This document shows positions 1 through 5,635 of a stretch of DNA of 6,304 nucleotides, piece by piece. The stretch covers positions 1 to 6,304 of the forward strand of contig JACPZN010000043.1 of assembly GCA_016195505.1 (NCBI GenBank), read 5' to 3'. Source of the DNA: Nitrospirota bacterium. GTDB taxonomy: Bacteria; Nitrospirota; Nitrospiria; Nitrospirales; Nitrospiraceae. The notes below the pieces were generated by a model. The model was not told the origin of the DNA. It ran no database searches and saw nothing but the letters and a program-made list of their open reading frames with translations. Position 1 is the first letter of the stretch. Each line of letters opens with the position of its first letter. The position numbers and the translations under genes were made by a program.

Positions 1-27
1 AATCTTCTTGATCGATTTCTGTTTCAT
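1..27 (-). CDS. argG: Probable argininosuccinate synthase, first nine codons only (runs off left edge)
   Basis: Only the extreme N-terminus is present: an ATG at 27-25 followed by eight sense codons, reading MKQKSIKKI before the window ends. It starts 10 bases after the argF stop on the same strand, so it is very likely the next gene of the arginine operon. Argininosuccinate synthases typically begin with a short lysine-rich lead such as KKIVLAYSGGLDTS, and the visible residues fit the part just before that ATP-binding loop. ArgG condenses citrulline with aspartate using ATP, the step after ArgF, so the order argD-argF-argG is metabolically sensible. No strong Shine-Dalgarno lies close to the ATG; an AGAGGT-like stretch sits about 20 bases upstream, inside the argF end. 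The assignment rests on context and nine residues. argH or another gene cannot be excluded. Confidence 0.55.
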
Positions 28-37
28 GATGAGTGTC

Positions 38-1015
38 TTACGTGACCTCTTTCTTTCGGGTGAGCAGTTGAACCAGGATCGCCTTCTGCATATGCAGCCG
101 ATTTTCTGCTTGATTGATGACTACCGACTTTGGGCCGTCGAGGACTTCCGTCGTAATCTCTTCCCCGCGATGGGCTGGCAGACAATGCATGACGATGGCG
201 TCCGGTTTCGCCCGCTGAAGCAGCCGCCCATTGAGCTGATAGGGGGTCAGCGTCTTTAACCGCCTCGCTTGCTCCCGTTCGCGCCCCATGCTGATCCATA
301 CATCGGTGTACACCACGTCCGCTTCCTTTACCGCGACCTGAGGATTGTCCAGTACCTCGATGGAGGCGCCGGTGGATTCTGCTTCTATGCGCGCCTGGTC
401 GATCACATGCTGATCCGGCTGATAGCCGACCGGACAGCCTACAACCACGCGCATCCCCATCTTGGCTCCCGCTTCGATAAGGGAGTTGGCGACGTTGTTC
501 CCATCTCCGACGTACGCAATGCTGAGCCCTTTCAATTGACCCTTAATTTCTTGGATCGTGAGCAGATCGGACAACGCCTGACATGGATGACTATGATCCG
601 TTAGCCCGTTGATGACCGGCATGCTGGCTTCCTCAGCCCACTCTTCGACAATCGCGTGGTCGTACGTTCGGATGACGATGCCGTCCAGGTAACGGGATAA
701 CACGTGTGCTGTGTCCGCTACGGTTTCCCCACGTGAGAGCTGAATGTCTCCCATGGGAAGGACCAGCGCATGACCGCCAAGCTGATTCATGCCCGCTTCG
801 AACGATACGCGGGTGCGTGTCGAAGGCTTTTGGAAGAGCAGCCCCAGTGTTTTCCCAGGTAGCAGCGAATGCGGAGTTCCTTGGCGCTGTTTGGCCTTCA
901 GGGACCCAGCTAGGCGCAGCAAGTCGTCGATCTGTTTCCGCGGCATCGCGGCCACGTCCAGCAGATCTTTGGCATAGCGAAGAGCGCGGACTTTTTGTTG
1001 GGTCTTCCCCGCCAT
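38..1015 (-). CDS. argF: Ornithine carbamoyltransferase (anabolic)
   Basis: This cytoplasmic enzyme transfers the carbamoyl group of carbamoyl phosphate to ornithine, making citrulline for arginine synthesis. The 325-residue product has normal family length and all the diagnostic motifs. The carbamoyl-phosphate loop STRTR is at residues 65-69 within FQKPSTRTRVSFE, with R116 in VIRTY and HPCQ at 143-146. The ornithine-binding DVWISMG is at 238-244 and the catalytic-cysteine motif HCLPAHRGEE starts at 277. The SMG motif supports ornithine as substrate over acetylornithine or aspartate. The ATG shares its A with the argD TGA stop (TGATG), so translation is probably coupled to argD. I see no strong separate Shine-Dalgarno. 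The gene is intact and ends 10 bases before the presumed argG start. The family call is very secure. The anabolic role follows from the arg neighbours. Confidence 0.97.
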   Translation of the reverse strand: MAGKTQQKVRALRYAKDLLDVAAMPRKQIDDLLRLAGSLKAKQRQGTPHSLLPGKTLGLLFQKPSTRTRVSFEAGMNQLGGHALVLPMGDIQLSRGETVADTAHVLSRYLDGIVIRTYDHAIVEEWAEEASMPVINGLTDHSHPCQALSDLLTIQEIKGQLKGLSIAYVGDGNNVANSLIEAGAKMGMRVVVGCPVGYQPDQHVIDQARIEAESTGASIEVLDNPQVAVKEADVVYTDVWISMGREREQARRLKTLTPYQLNGRLLQRAKPDAIVMHCLPAHRGEEITTEVLDGPKSVVINQAENRLHMQKAILVQLLTRKKEVT

Positions 1016-2232
1016 CAGTGATGGACGTCTTTCTCAGCCACCATCCGGTGATTGAAAATTGCGGTCAGGGTCTCGATAAGCTTGTCGATGTCACGCTGGG
1101 TGATCACCAGCGGTGGCACAAAGCGCAGCACCCGTTCGCTCGTGGCATTGACAAGGACGCCACGGGCTAAACAATCGGCAACCACCGCTTTGGCGTCGAT
1201 GTCCAACTCCATACCCTGTAAGAGACCGAGCCCTCGTACTTCTCGCACGACTCGATGGCGGTCTTTACAATCAGCCAACCCCTTCGCCAGGTATTCCCCC
1301 ATCCGCTTGGCCTGATCCAAGACATGCCCTTCCAGCAGCACCCGGCACACAGTCAAAGCCGCTGTGCAGGCCAACGGGTTCCCGCCGAACGTGGACGCAT
1401 GGGTTCCAGGCGTAAAGATCGCTGCGACAGACTCCTTCGCCAGGCAAGCGCCGATCGGCATCCCACCGCCAAGACCTTTAGCCAAGGTCATGATATCGGG
1501 CTTCACGCCCAGTTGTTCATAGGCGAAGAGCGTTCCGGTCCGACCCATGCCGGTCTGGACCTCGTCGAAAATTAAAAGAATGTCTCTTCTGGTGCACAGC
1601 TCACGCAGGGCTTTAAGATAATCCCGATCGGCCACGTGCACACCGCCTTCACCCTGAATCGGCTCCAGCATGATCGCGGCTGTGTTCTCGCTGACCATAG
1701 CCTCGATCGCGCCGAAGTCGTTGAACAGTGCGTAGGCAAATCCCGGCATCAACGGCTCGAAGCCCTTTTGAACCTTTTCCTGTCCCGTGGCTGTGATCGT
1801 CGCCAGCGTCCGGCCATGGAAGGAATTTTTCATCGTGATGACTTCAAACCGGTCTGCCCCGTGCTTTTCATGTCCATAGCGCCGCGCCAGCTTGATCGCC
1901 GCCTCGTTGGCCTCCGCTCCGCTGTTGCAGAAGAACACGCGGTCGGCAAAGGAGTGATCGACAAGCATTTGCGCCAACTTCACCTGTGGTTCGGTGTAAT
2001 AGAGATTCGAAACATGAATCAGTTGTGCCGCTTGGCGTTGGATCGCTCGGACGAGATCCGGATGACCGTGGCCTAGGACATTGACCGCGATCCCGCCGAC
2101 GAAATCGACGTACTCCCGGCCTTCGAGATCGTAGACCTTCGAACCCCGCCCTCGGACGATCGAGATCGGCTGGCGAGTGTAGGTCTGCATCAGGTACTTG
2201 GCGGCATCATCTCTCAGTTCTTCGGTCAGCAT
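1015..2232 (-). CDS. argD: Acetylornithine aminotransferase (PLP-dependent, class III)
   Basis: This PLP enzyme interconverts N-acetylglutamate 5-semialdehyde and N-acetylornithine with glutamate as amino donor. ArgD enzymes often also serve the equivalent succinyl-diaminopimelate step of lysine synthesis. The 405-residue protein is full length. NSGAEANE at 103-110 binds the cofactor phosphate, and F138-H139 stacks on the ring. EPIQGEGG begins at 190. D223 in FDEVQTG contacts the pyridine nitrogen, and K252 in TLAKGLGGG is the Schiff-base lysine. THASTFGGNPLA (278-289) and the C-terminal RFVPPL element are also typical. The ATG at 2232-2230 starts the canonical N-terminus. Only a weak GGGA, about 10 bases upstream, could serve as ribosome site. 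It is the first gene of the minus-strand arg cluster, diverges from the zinc-ribbon gene, and overlaps argF by one base. Related omega-aminotransferases share the fold, but the arg context decides the name. Confidence 0.95.
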   Translation of the reverse strand: MLTEELRDDAAKYLMQTYTRQPISIVRGRGSKVYDLEGREYVDFVGGIAVNVLGHGHPDLVRAIQRQAAQLIHVSNLYYTEPQVKLAQMLVDHSFADRVFFCNSGAEANEAAIKLARRYGHEKHGADRFEVITMKNSFHGRTLATITATGQEKVQKGFEPLMPGFAYALFNDFGAIEAMVSENTAAIMLEPIQGEGGVHVADRDYLKALRELCTRRDILLIFDEVQTGMGRTGTLFAYEQLGVKPDIMTLAKGLGGGMPIGACLAKESVAAIFTPGTHASTFGGNPLACTAALTVCRVLLEGHVLDQAKRMGEYLAKGLADCKDRHRVVREVRGLGLLQGMELDIDAKAVVADCLARGVLVNATSERVLRFVPPLVITQRDIDKLIETLTAIFNHRMVAEKDVHH

Positions 2233-2407
2233 GGTAGACGTATCCCATTAGAAAAAAAGGAAAGTTAGCACAGGGTCTATGTGAAAGCAATAAGGGTGAG
2301 GGCAATGATAACAGGTGACGGTCGCTGCGGTATTACTCCGGTTCTGGTGATCAGCCACAAGCTGTTAGCCATTTGCTCCGGTCCCGACTGTGATAAGCTG
2401 GGCGATG

Positions 2408-3058
2408 ATGAAGTTCTGCAGTCAGTGCAACCAGCAGAATCCGGACGACGCCAACTTCTGTCACCAATGCGGAGCCGCTCTCACCTCGACCACTGTCGCA
2501 GCGGAAACTGTCACCGATATCCCCAATCCCATCCCAATCCAGAACGATGAGGCACTCTGGCGTCAATTCATTGGCCCCAATGCCGATCAATATTTGGCCC
2601 AGTTCAAAAAATTTTCTTCGAACGGTCAGCCAAAGTTTGCTCTGTCCTGGAACTGGCCGGCGTTTCTCTTCATCTCTTTCCTCTGGTTTCTCTATCGGAA
2701 GATGTACCTCCATGCTTTCGTGTACGCAGTCGGTCCCATGATTTCAACGTATCTGACAGGGGACCTGTACGCCGGCATCGTCTGGAGCATCATGGCGGGG
2801 GCCACGGCAAACTATCTGTTCTATTGGCACTGCCGGGAACACATCGCGGCGATCAAGAAAGCCGGCTGGAGCAATCAACCTGTTCAAGTAGCGGCACTTA
2901 AGGAATCGGGCGGGGTGCAGCCCTACGTCATCTGGGTGGGCGTCGTCCTGTACATTATCTTTCTGGCGACGCTGGTCAAAATAATTCAGGAAGGTCCGCC
3001 GGATTCGGACAAGGTACCCGGCAGACCAGCCAAGCAAGCGGCAGCGAGCATGATCTAG
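2408..3058 (+). CDS. Zinc-ribbon membrane protein, DUF2628-like
   Basis: The 216-residue protein opens with a four-cysteine zinc ribbon (C4, C7, C18, C21, in CSQC and CHQC). A proline-rich linker (about 38-46) follows. The FIGPNADQYLAQFKKF stretch (54-69) and the NWPAFLFISFLWFLYRKMY segment (82-100) resemble DUF2628 proteins. Hydrophobic segments lie near 84-97, 103-116, 120-139 and 173-193, so it is probably an inner-membrane protein with the zinc ribbon in the cytoplasm. The tail (195-216) is polar. An in-frame GTG at 2390 and an ATG at 2405 also exist. I choose the ATG at 2408 because zinc ribbons of this kind normally begin MKFC or similar, but no clear Shine-Dalgarno separates the choices. 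It is divergent from argD and has no operon partner. No biochemical function is known to me for such proteins, so the role is left open. Confidence 0.82.
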   Translation: MKFCSQCNQQNPDDANFCHQCGAALTSTTVAAETVTDIPNPIPIQNDEALWRQFIGPNADQYLAQFKKFSSNGQPKFALSWNWPAFLFISFLWFLYRKMYLHAFVYAVGPMISTYLTGDLYAGIVWSIMAGATANYLFYWHCREHIAAIKKAGWSNQPVQVAALKESGGVQPYVIWVGVVLYIIFLATLVKIIQEGPPDSDKVPGRPAKQAAASMI

Positions 3059-3621
3059 GGCGGCTGCTGGCTCCTCTCAGTCGCCTCGCCATCATGGCTC
3101 TGTTCAGCGGCATTCTCTAACCGACACACTTTATGGGATCCGTCATGGTCATCCCGGATGGCGTTCGTTTGTAATGAAATGCTCGACCATGCAGCTTCTG
3201 CGATGCTTTTGACTATGTTCACCGGCCGACTTCGACGGTGAGTGATACCTTCAGGAGACTTCCAACCGACATGGGCAAGCATCGCTCTCATCGGTTAGGC
3301 TGATTCATTCACCAAGGCTAGGGCAACGGAACTGCGGCAATACAGTGATTATGGCTGTCACCGATCCACATGTGCTGCTGATCGAACAACACCCCCTCAG
3401 TCATTCTTTCGGAGTTGGGTGTCGGGGGGGGGCAGTAGGAGTTGAGGTCTTGAATCCCGGCTGGCCGATCTGATCAGTACGTGACACTTCCTAAAATATA
3501 TTAGCTAAGTTTGGAATGGCAGCTTGACAGACCCAAATGCCGGAGTCAACCCGCTCGGCCAAGGCCCCGTCACTCATGCCGTACGATATCCTTCGAACTC
3601 ATGTAATCGCGTACCTATCTC

Positions 3622-3649
3622 TTGACTTAATGGGATGATCGTTTATCCT
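3622..3649 (+). promoter_or_regulatory. Putative sigma-70-type promoter for gpmA
   Basis: TTGACT at 3622-3627 matches five of six bases of the -35 consensus. After a 16-base spacer, TATCCT at 3644-3649 matches four of six bases of the -10 consensus. Transcription would begin near 3656, leaving a leader of about 38 bases before the gpmA ATG. This is a by-eye match and untested. Confidence 0.4.
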
Positions 3650-3680
3650 GAAGCCGCTTTTGTCCCTGTCGTCCAATCAT

Positions 3681-3686
3681 GGAGGT
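3681..3686 (+). promoter_or_regulatory. Ribosome binding site deciding the gpmA start
   Basis: GGAGGT lies 7 bases before the ATG at 3694, an ideal Shine-Dalgarno sequence and spacing. It overlaps the upstream in-frame ATG at 3679, so the longer MEVPV form is unlikely to be the true start. Confidence 0.8.
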
Positions 3687-3693
3687 GCCGGTT

Positions 3694-4299
3694 ATGGCTC
3701 GGTTGGTCCTGCTCCGTCACGGCGAGTCGCAGTGGAACTTGGAAAACCGATTTACCGGCTGGGTTGATGTGCCGCTCTCGCCACGCGGGATTCAGGAGGC
3801 TAAGAATGCCGGAGACAAGCTCAGAGGCCTTTCCTTTGATCGCGCGTTCACGTCTGTCCTCATTCGTGCGAACGACACCTTGCGGCTGGTGTTGGAGGCC
3901 ATCGGTCAAACGCAAATTCCTATTGAAAAAGACAAGGCGCTGAATGAACGGATGTATGGAGAGCTACAGGGACTGAACAAAGCTGAAACCGCGAGGAAAT
4001 ACGGCGAGGCTCAAGTAAGAATCTGGCGGAGAAGCTATGATGTGAAACCACCCGGCGGGGAAAGCCTGAAAGACACGGCGGAACGGGTGCTGCCTTACTA
4101 TGAGAGCAAGATCAAGCCTTGTCTGTCCAAGGGCGAAACGGTCTTGGTTGCAGCGCACGGGAACAGCCTCCGTGCGCTGGTGATGGAGCTGGAAGAATTG
4201 TCGAAGGAACAGGTGCTGGAACTGAACATTCCGACCGGTGTGCCGTTGCTTTACGAACTCGATAACAGCGGGAAGGTGATATCGCACCGATATCTATAG
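3694..4299 (+). CDS. gpmA: 2,3-bisphosphoglycerate-dependent phosphoglycerate mutase, short form
   Basis: This cytoplasmic enzyme interconverts 3-phosphoglycerate and 2-phosphoglycerate in glycolysis and gluconeogenesis through a phosphohistidine intermediate. RHGES at 8-12 contains the phosphorylated H9. ENRFTGWVDVPLSPRG (17-32) is the classic dPGM block. TSVLIRA (53-59), ERMYGELQG (85-93) and AAHGNSLRAL (153-162, second catalytic H155) follow, and IPTGVPLLYELD (179-190) is the usual C-terminal signature. These distinguish it from general histidine phosphatases such as CobC. At 201 residues it is about 50 shorter than the E. coli enzyme. It is of the compact type, in which a loop region after the ERMYG motif and the C-terminal tail are reduced. 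The start at 3694 is set by GGAGGT 7 bases upstream. It stands alone, convergent with the gene at 4313 with only 13 bases between the stops. Confidence 0.93.
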   Translation: MARLVLLRHGESQWNLENRFTGWVDVPLSPRGIQEAKNAGDKLRGLSFDRAFTSVLIRANDTLRLVLEAIGQTQIPIEKDKALNERMYGELQGLNKAETARKYGEAQVRIWRRSYDVKPPGGESLKDTAERVLPYYESKIKPCLSKGETVLVAAHGNSLRALVMELEELSKEQVLELNIPTGVPLLYELDNSGKVISHRYL

Positions 4300-4312
4300 T
4301 GGGGTCTGGCTC

Positions 4313-4795
4313 CTATCCTACCTCGTCGAACAGCTTACCGTATTGCGCGGCCGGTGCGTAATCGATCAACAACACCAGCAACTTTTCCCGATCTTTGGAC
4401 GGAACGCTGCCATGATCCTCGATGAGGGATGCCGCCTCCGCGCTGACCGCCATGTGACTCATCCCTTCCTGGTCGACCAGGCGTCTATACTCGGCGCGCC
4501 GCCCATCCAATTCTTTCTGGTACTCTTCCCAGGTACCGGTCCCGATCCGTCCTGATTCCCACCAGCCTGTCTTAATCGACTCGAACAGTGCTTCCTCGAT
4601 CGCAGTACGATACTTGAACGGGATGTGCGCATCGATCGCAGCCAGGATCCAATAGAGATTCAAAGACAAAATTTCGCGCGCGACCTGACGGGCGCTGGAT
4701 TCAGGCACTTCGATCCCATATTGTTCAAGTTGGGCGGCGGATACCGGCTGCGGCATCGTCTCGATCAATGCGGCGGCGGCTTGCGCAGGAGTCAT
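4313..4795 (-). CDS. Hypothetical protein, 160 residues, family not recognised
   Basis: I do not recognise this protein. The ATG at 4795-4793 gives 160 residues beginning MTPAQAAAALIE. It is preferred over an upstream ATG at 4834 because AAGGGAG lies 7 bases before it and the longer form would begin inside the putative promoter. The product looks soluble and mainly helical, with no signal peptide, membrane segment or cysteine. Residues 36-75 form a likely amphipathic helical region (ARQVAREILSL, then an IPFKYRTAIEEALFE stretch). WWESGRIGTGTWEEYQKEL (78-96) is aromatic and charged. The C-terminal KLLVLLIDYAPAAQYGKLF (138-156) is a hydrophobic helix candidate. Codon-level order and a good ribosome site support it as real. 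It is tail to tail with gpmA and divergent from the beta-barrel gene. No function can be inferred from this context. Confidence 0.75.
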   Translation of the reverse strand: MTPAQAAAALIETMPQPVSAAQLEQYGIEVPESSARQVAREILSLNLYWILAAIDAHIPFKYRTAIEEALFESIKTGWWESGRIGTGTWEEYQKELDGRRAEYRRLVDQEGMSHMAVSAEAASLIEDHGSVPSKDREKLLVLLIDYAPAAQYGKLFDEVG

Positions 4796-4802
4796 GAGCG
4801 CT

Positions 4803-4809
4803 CTCCCTT
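4803..4809 (-). promoter_or_regulatory. Ribosome binding site for the 160-residue hypothetical gene
   Basis: On the minus strand AAGGGAG is followed by 7 bases and then the ATG at 4795-4793. This fixes the start and argues against the upstream ATG at 4834. Confidence 0.7.
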
Positions 4810-4829
4810 TCGTGTATCCTTCCCGGCGC

Positions 4830-4859
4830 AGCATACTGCATGCCTTGTCCGGCCCTCAA
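4830..4859 (-). promoter_or_regulatory. Putative promoter for the 160-residue hypothetical gene
   Basis: Read on the minus strand, TTGAGG (4859-4854; four of six -35 bases) is followed after 18 bases by TATGCT (4835-4830; four of six -10 bases). The predicted start, near 4823, leaves a short leader containing the AAGGGAG ribosome site. It is a moderate match found by eye, inside the 133-base divergent region shared with the beta-barrel gene. Confidence 0.35.
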
Positions 4860-4928
4860 GCAGCTTGTTCGACCCAGGTCGCTATGCTAGAGTCCGCTCG
4901 CCTTTCTAGAGGGGGTGTGACGAAGCAG

Positions 4929-5471
4929 ATGCGTTCCAAACGACTTCTCACGCTGGCAGGGACCGGCCTGGTGTGGGCCACGCTGTTGATGGGCTCGGTG
5001 CAGGCGGACGAGAATCATTGGGGCTTCGGCTCGGACCTGGGCTTCACCGCTGGCACTGTCAACGGCACGGTCTTCAATCTCGGGTTCAATGTCGACTACT
5101 ATGTTGATCGAAATTTTTCGTTTGGCCCGATGATGCAAATCTCCCCGACTGGAGATCTCTTTCAAATCTCTTTTGCGGGAGTCGGGAAGTACCACCTGCG
5201 TTTTAATAACGGCATCAACCTCGTCCCGTTTACCGGCATTGGGTTGATTCACGCCAGCCTCGACCGTGGCACGGGGCCGGCGCGGATCGACCGCAACGAC
5301 ACGAGCTGGTACATTCCCATTGGAGTCTCGCTGGAGTATCAAGTCGCCCACAATCTCGCGCTCTCCTCGACCGTCATCGTGAATATCCACAGCATCGATT
5401 TGTCGCCCTCCCTTTCCGAGAAAGACAAAACCAGCGTGGCGCTGCTGTTCGGTTTCCGCTGGGGACCTTAG
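4929..5471 (+). CDS. Secreted, probable outer-membrane beta-barrel protein
   Basis: The 180-residue precursor has a clear Sec signal peptide. It has a basic MRSKR start, a hydrophobic core at about 6-22 and a likely signal peptidase I site after VQA at 24-26. The mature part of about 154 residues alternates polar and hydrophobic residues in strand-like stretches, for example 47-58, 62-71, 78-90, 97-110, 126-137, 143-154 and 167-177. These are separated by glycine- and asparagine-rich turns, as in small eight-stranded outer-membrane barrels. There are no cysteines, so it is not a lipoprotein. The last residues are GFRWGP, so the terminal aromatic usually recognised by the BAM machinery is two residues from the end. 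The frame is open further upstream (to 4794), but the signal peptide fixes the ATG at 4929. A G-rich stretch at 4911-4916 is rather far upstream to be the ribosome site. The specific function is unknown. Confidence 0.8.
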   Translation: MRSKRLLTLAGTGLVWATLLMGSVQADENHWGFGSDLGFTAGTVNGTVFNLGFNVDYYVDRNFSFGPMMQISPTGDLFQISFAGVGKYHLRFNNGINLVPFTGIGLIHASLDRGTGPARIDRNDTSWYIPIGVSLEYQVAHNLALSSTVIVNIHSIDLSPSLSEKDKTSVALLFGFRWGP

Positions 5472-5561
5472 CAAACTGTTGAGTAAGTCCGCAGGCCTGC
5501 TCGCGGCGCTCAGAAAGACGGTCATGCGTCAGCCGTCAACCGTCAATCGAGCAACAGTTTG
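5472..5561. repeat. 10-bp perfect inverted repeat pair flanking a 70-base core
   Basis: CAAACTGTTG at 5472-5481, starting directly after the beta-barrel stop codon, is repeated in inverse orientation as CAACAGTTTG at 5552-5561. The match does not extend inward or outward. The 70 bases between them include the palindrome GCAGGCCTGC at 5491-5500 and a heptamer cluster at 5527-5549. The layout could be the remains of a small non-coding repeat element. A loop of this size is too long for an ordinary terminator, and no T-run follows either arm. Confidence 0.6.
5527..5549 (-). repeat. Heptamer cluster, three CGTCARY units on the plus strand
   Basis: Three consecutive 7-base units CGTCAGC, CGTCAAC and CGTCAAT are followed by CG. 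Read on the minus strand this is a tandem of TGACGNN-type heptamers (ATTGACG, GTTGACG, GCTGACG). It is the inverse counterpart of the cluster at 5590-5610. Confidence 0.65.
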
Positions 5562-5589
5562 ACCTGACGTGCGGCGGTGTTTTTACCTT

Positions 5590-5610
5590 TGACGAATGAC
5601 GAGTGACGAA
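5590..5610 (+). repeat. Heptamer cluster, three TGACGAR units
   Basis: TGACGAA, TGACGAG and TGACGAA stand in exact tandem with a 7-base period, ending 25 bases from the stop of the ATP-grasp gene. They share the TGACG core with the cluster at 5527-5549 but in opposite orientation. Such heptamer runs are typical of short intergenic repeats. I assign no function. Confidence 0.65.
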
Positions 5611-5635
5611 GATTCCCATCGGACGTCCTGCGGTG

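Larger units (their letters stand above)
3059..3693. other. Gene-poor intergenic stretch between the zinc-ribbon gene and gpmA
   Basis: No convincing coding region was found in these roughly 635 bases on either strand. The longest frame (3055-3291, minus, 78 codons) has no ribosome site and no recognisable motif. A 40-codon frame at 3351-3473 on the plus strand also lacks a ribosome site. Visible sequence oddities are a run of nine G at 3424-3432 and an AT-rich patch at 3491-3510 (CTAA...TTAG dyad) in an otherwise GC-balanced region. A perfect TTGACA at 3524-3529 has no matching -10 box. The promoter-like pair just upstream of gpmA is listed separately. No tRNA cloverleaf, clear terminator or insertion-sequence end was recognised. 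It may be decayed coding sequence or may hold an unrecognised RNA; the sequence alone does not say which. Confidence 0.5.

Noticed and set aside
2262..2290. Possible argD promoter, TTGCTT-17 bases-TAACTT on the minus strand
   Set aside because: Each box matches only three of six consensus bases. The spacing is good but the evidence is too weak to list.
3055..3291. 78-codon minus-strand frame after the zinc-ribbon gene
   Set aside because: No ribosome site, no recognised motif, low-complexity polar composition, and its stop overlaps the end of the neighbouring gene. It is probably chance.
3351..3473. 40-codon plus-strand frame beginning MAVTDPHVLLIEQ
   Set aside because: No Shine-Dalgarno and it reads through the nine-G tract. 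It is too short to support without conservation data.
3430..3620. tRNA-like segments (TTGAATCCC and TTCGAACTC)
   Set aside because: No acceptor, anticodon or T-arm pairing could be assembled around them on either strand.
4306..4314. CTGGCTCCT occurring just after two stop codons (3067-3075 and 4306-4314)
   Set aside because: A shared 9-mer in the same relative place is suggestive of a repeat remnant but could be chance, and no longer similarity surrounds it.
4796..4834. N-terminal extension of the 160-residue protein to an upstream ATG at 4834
   Set aside because: The AAGGGAG site favours the ATG at 4795, and the extension would cover the putative promoter -10 box.
4883..4888. TATGCT as a -10 box for the beta-barrel gene
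   Set aside because: No -35-like hexamer lies 16-18 bases upstream, and the match is only four of six.
4794..4928. N-terminal extension of the beta-barrel protein to 4794
   Set aside because: The signal peptide begins at the ATG at 4929. An extension of 45 residues before it would be non-functional for export.
4887..5525. 212-codon minus-strand frame opposite the beta-barrel gene
   Set aside because: It is rich in arginine and aspartate, with no motif, and mirrors the signal-peptide-bearing gene on the other strand. It is a shadow frame.
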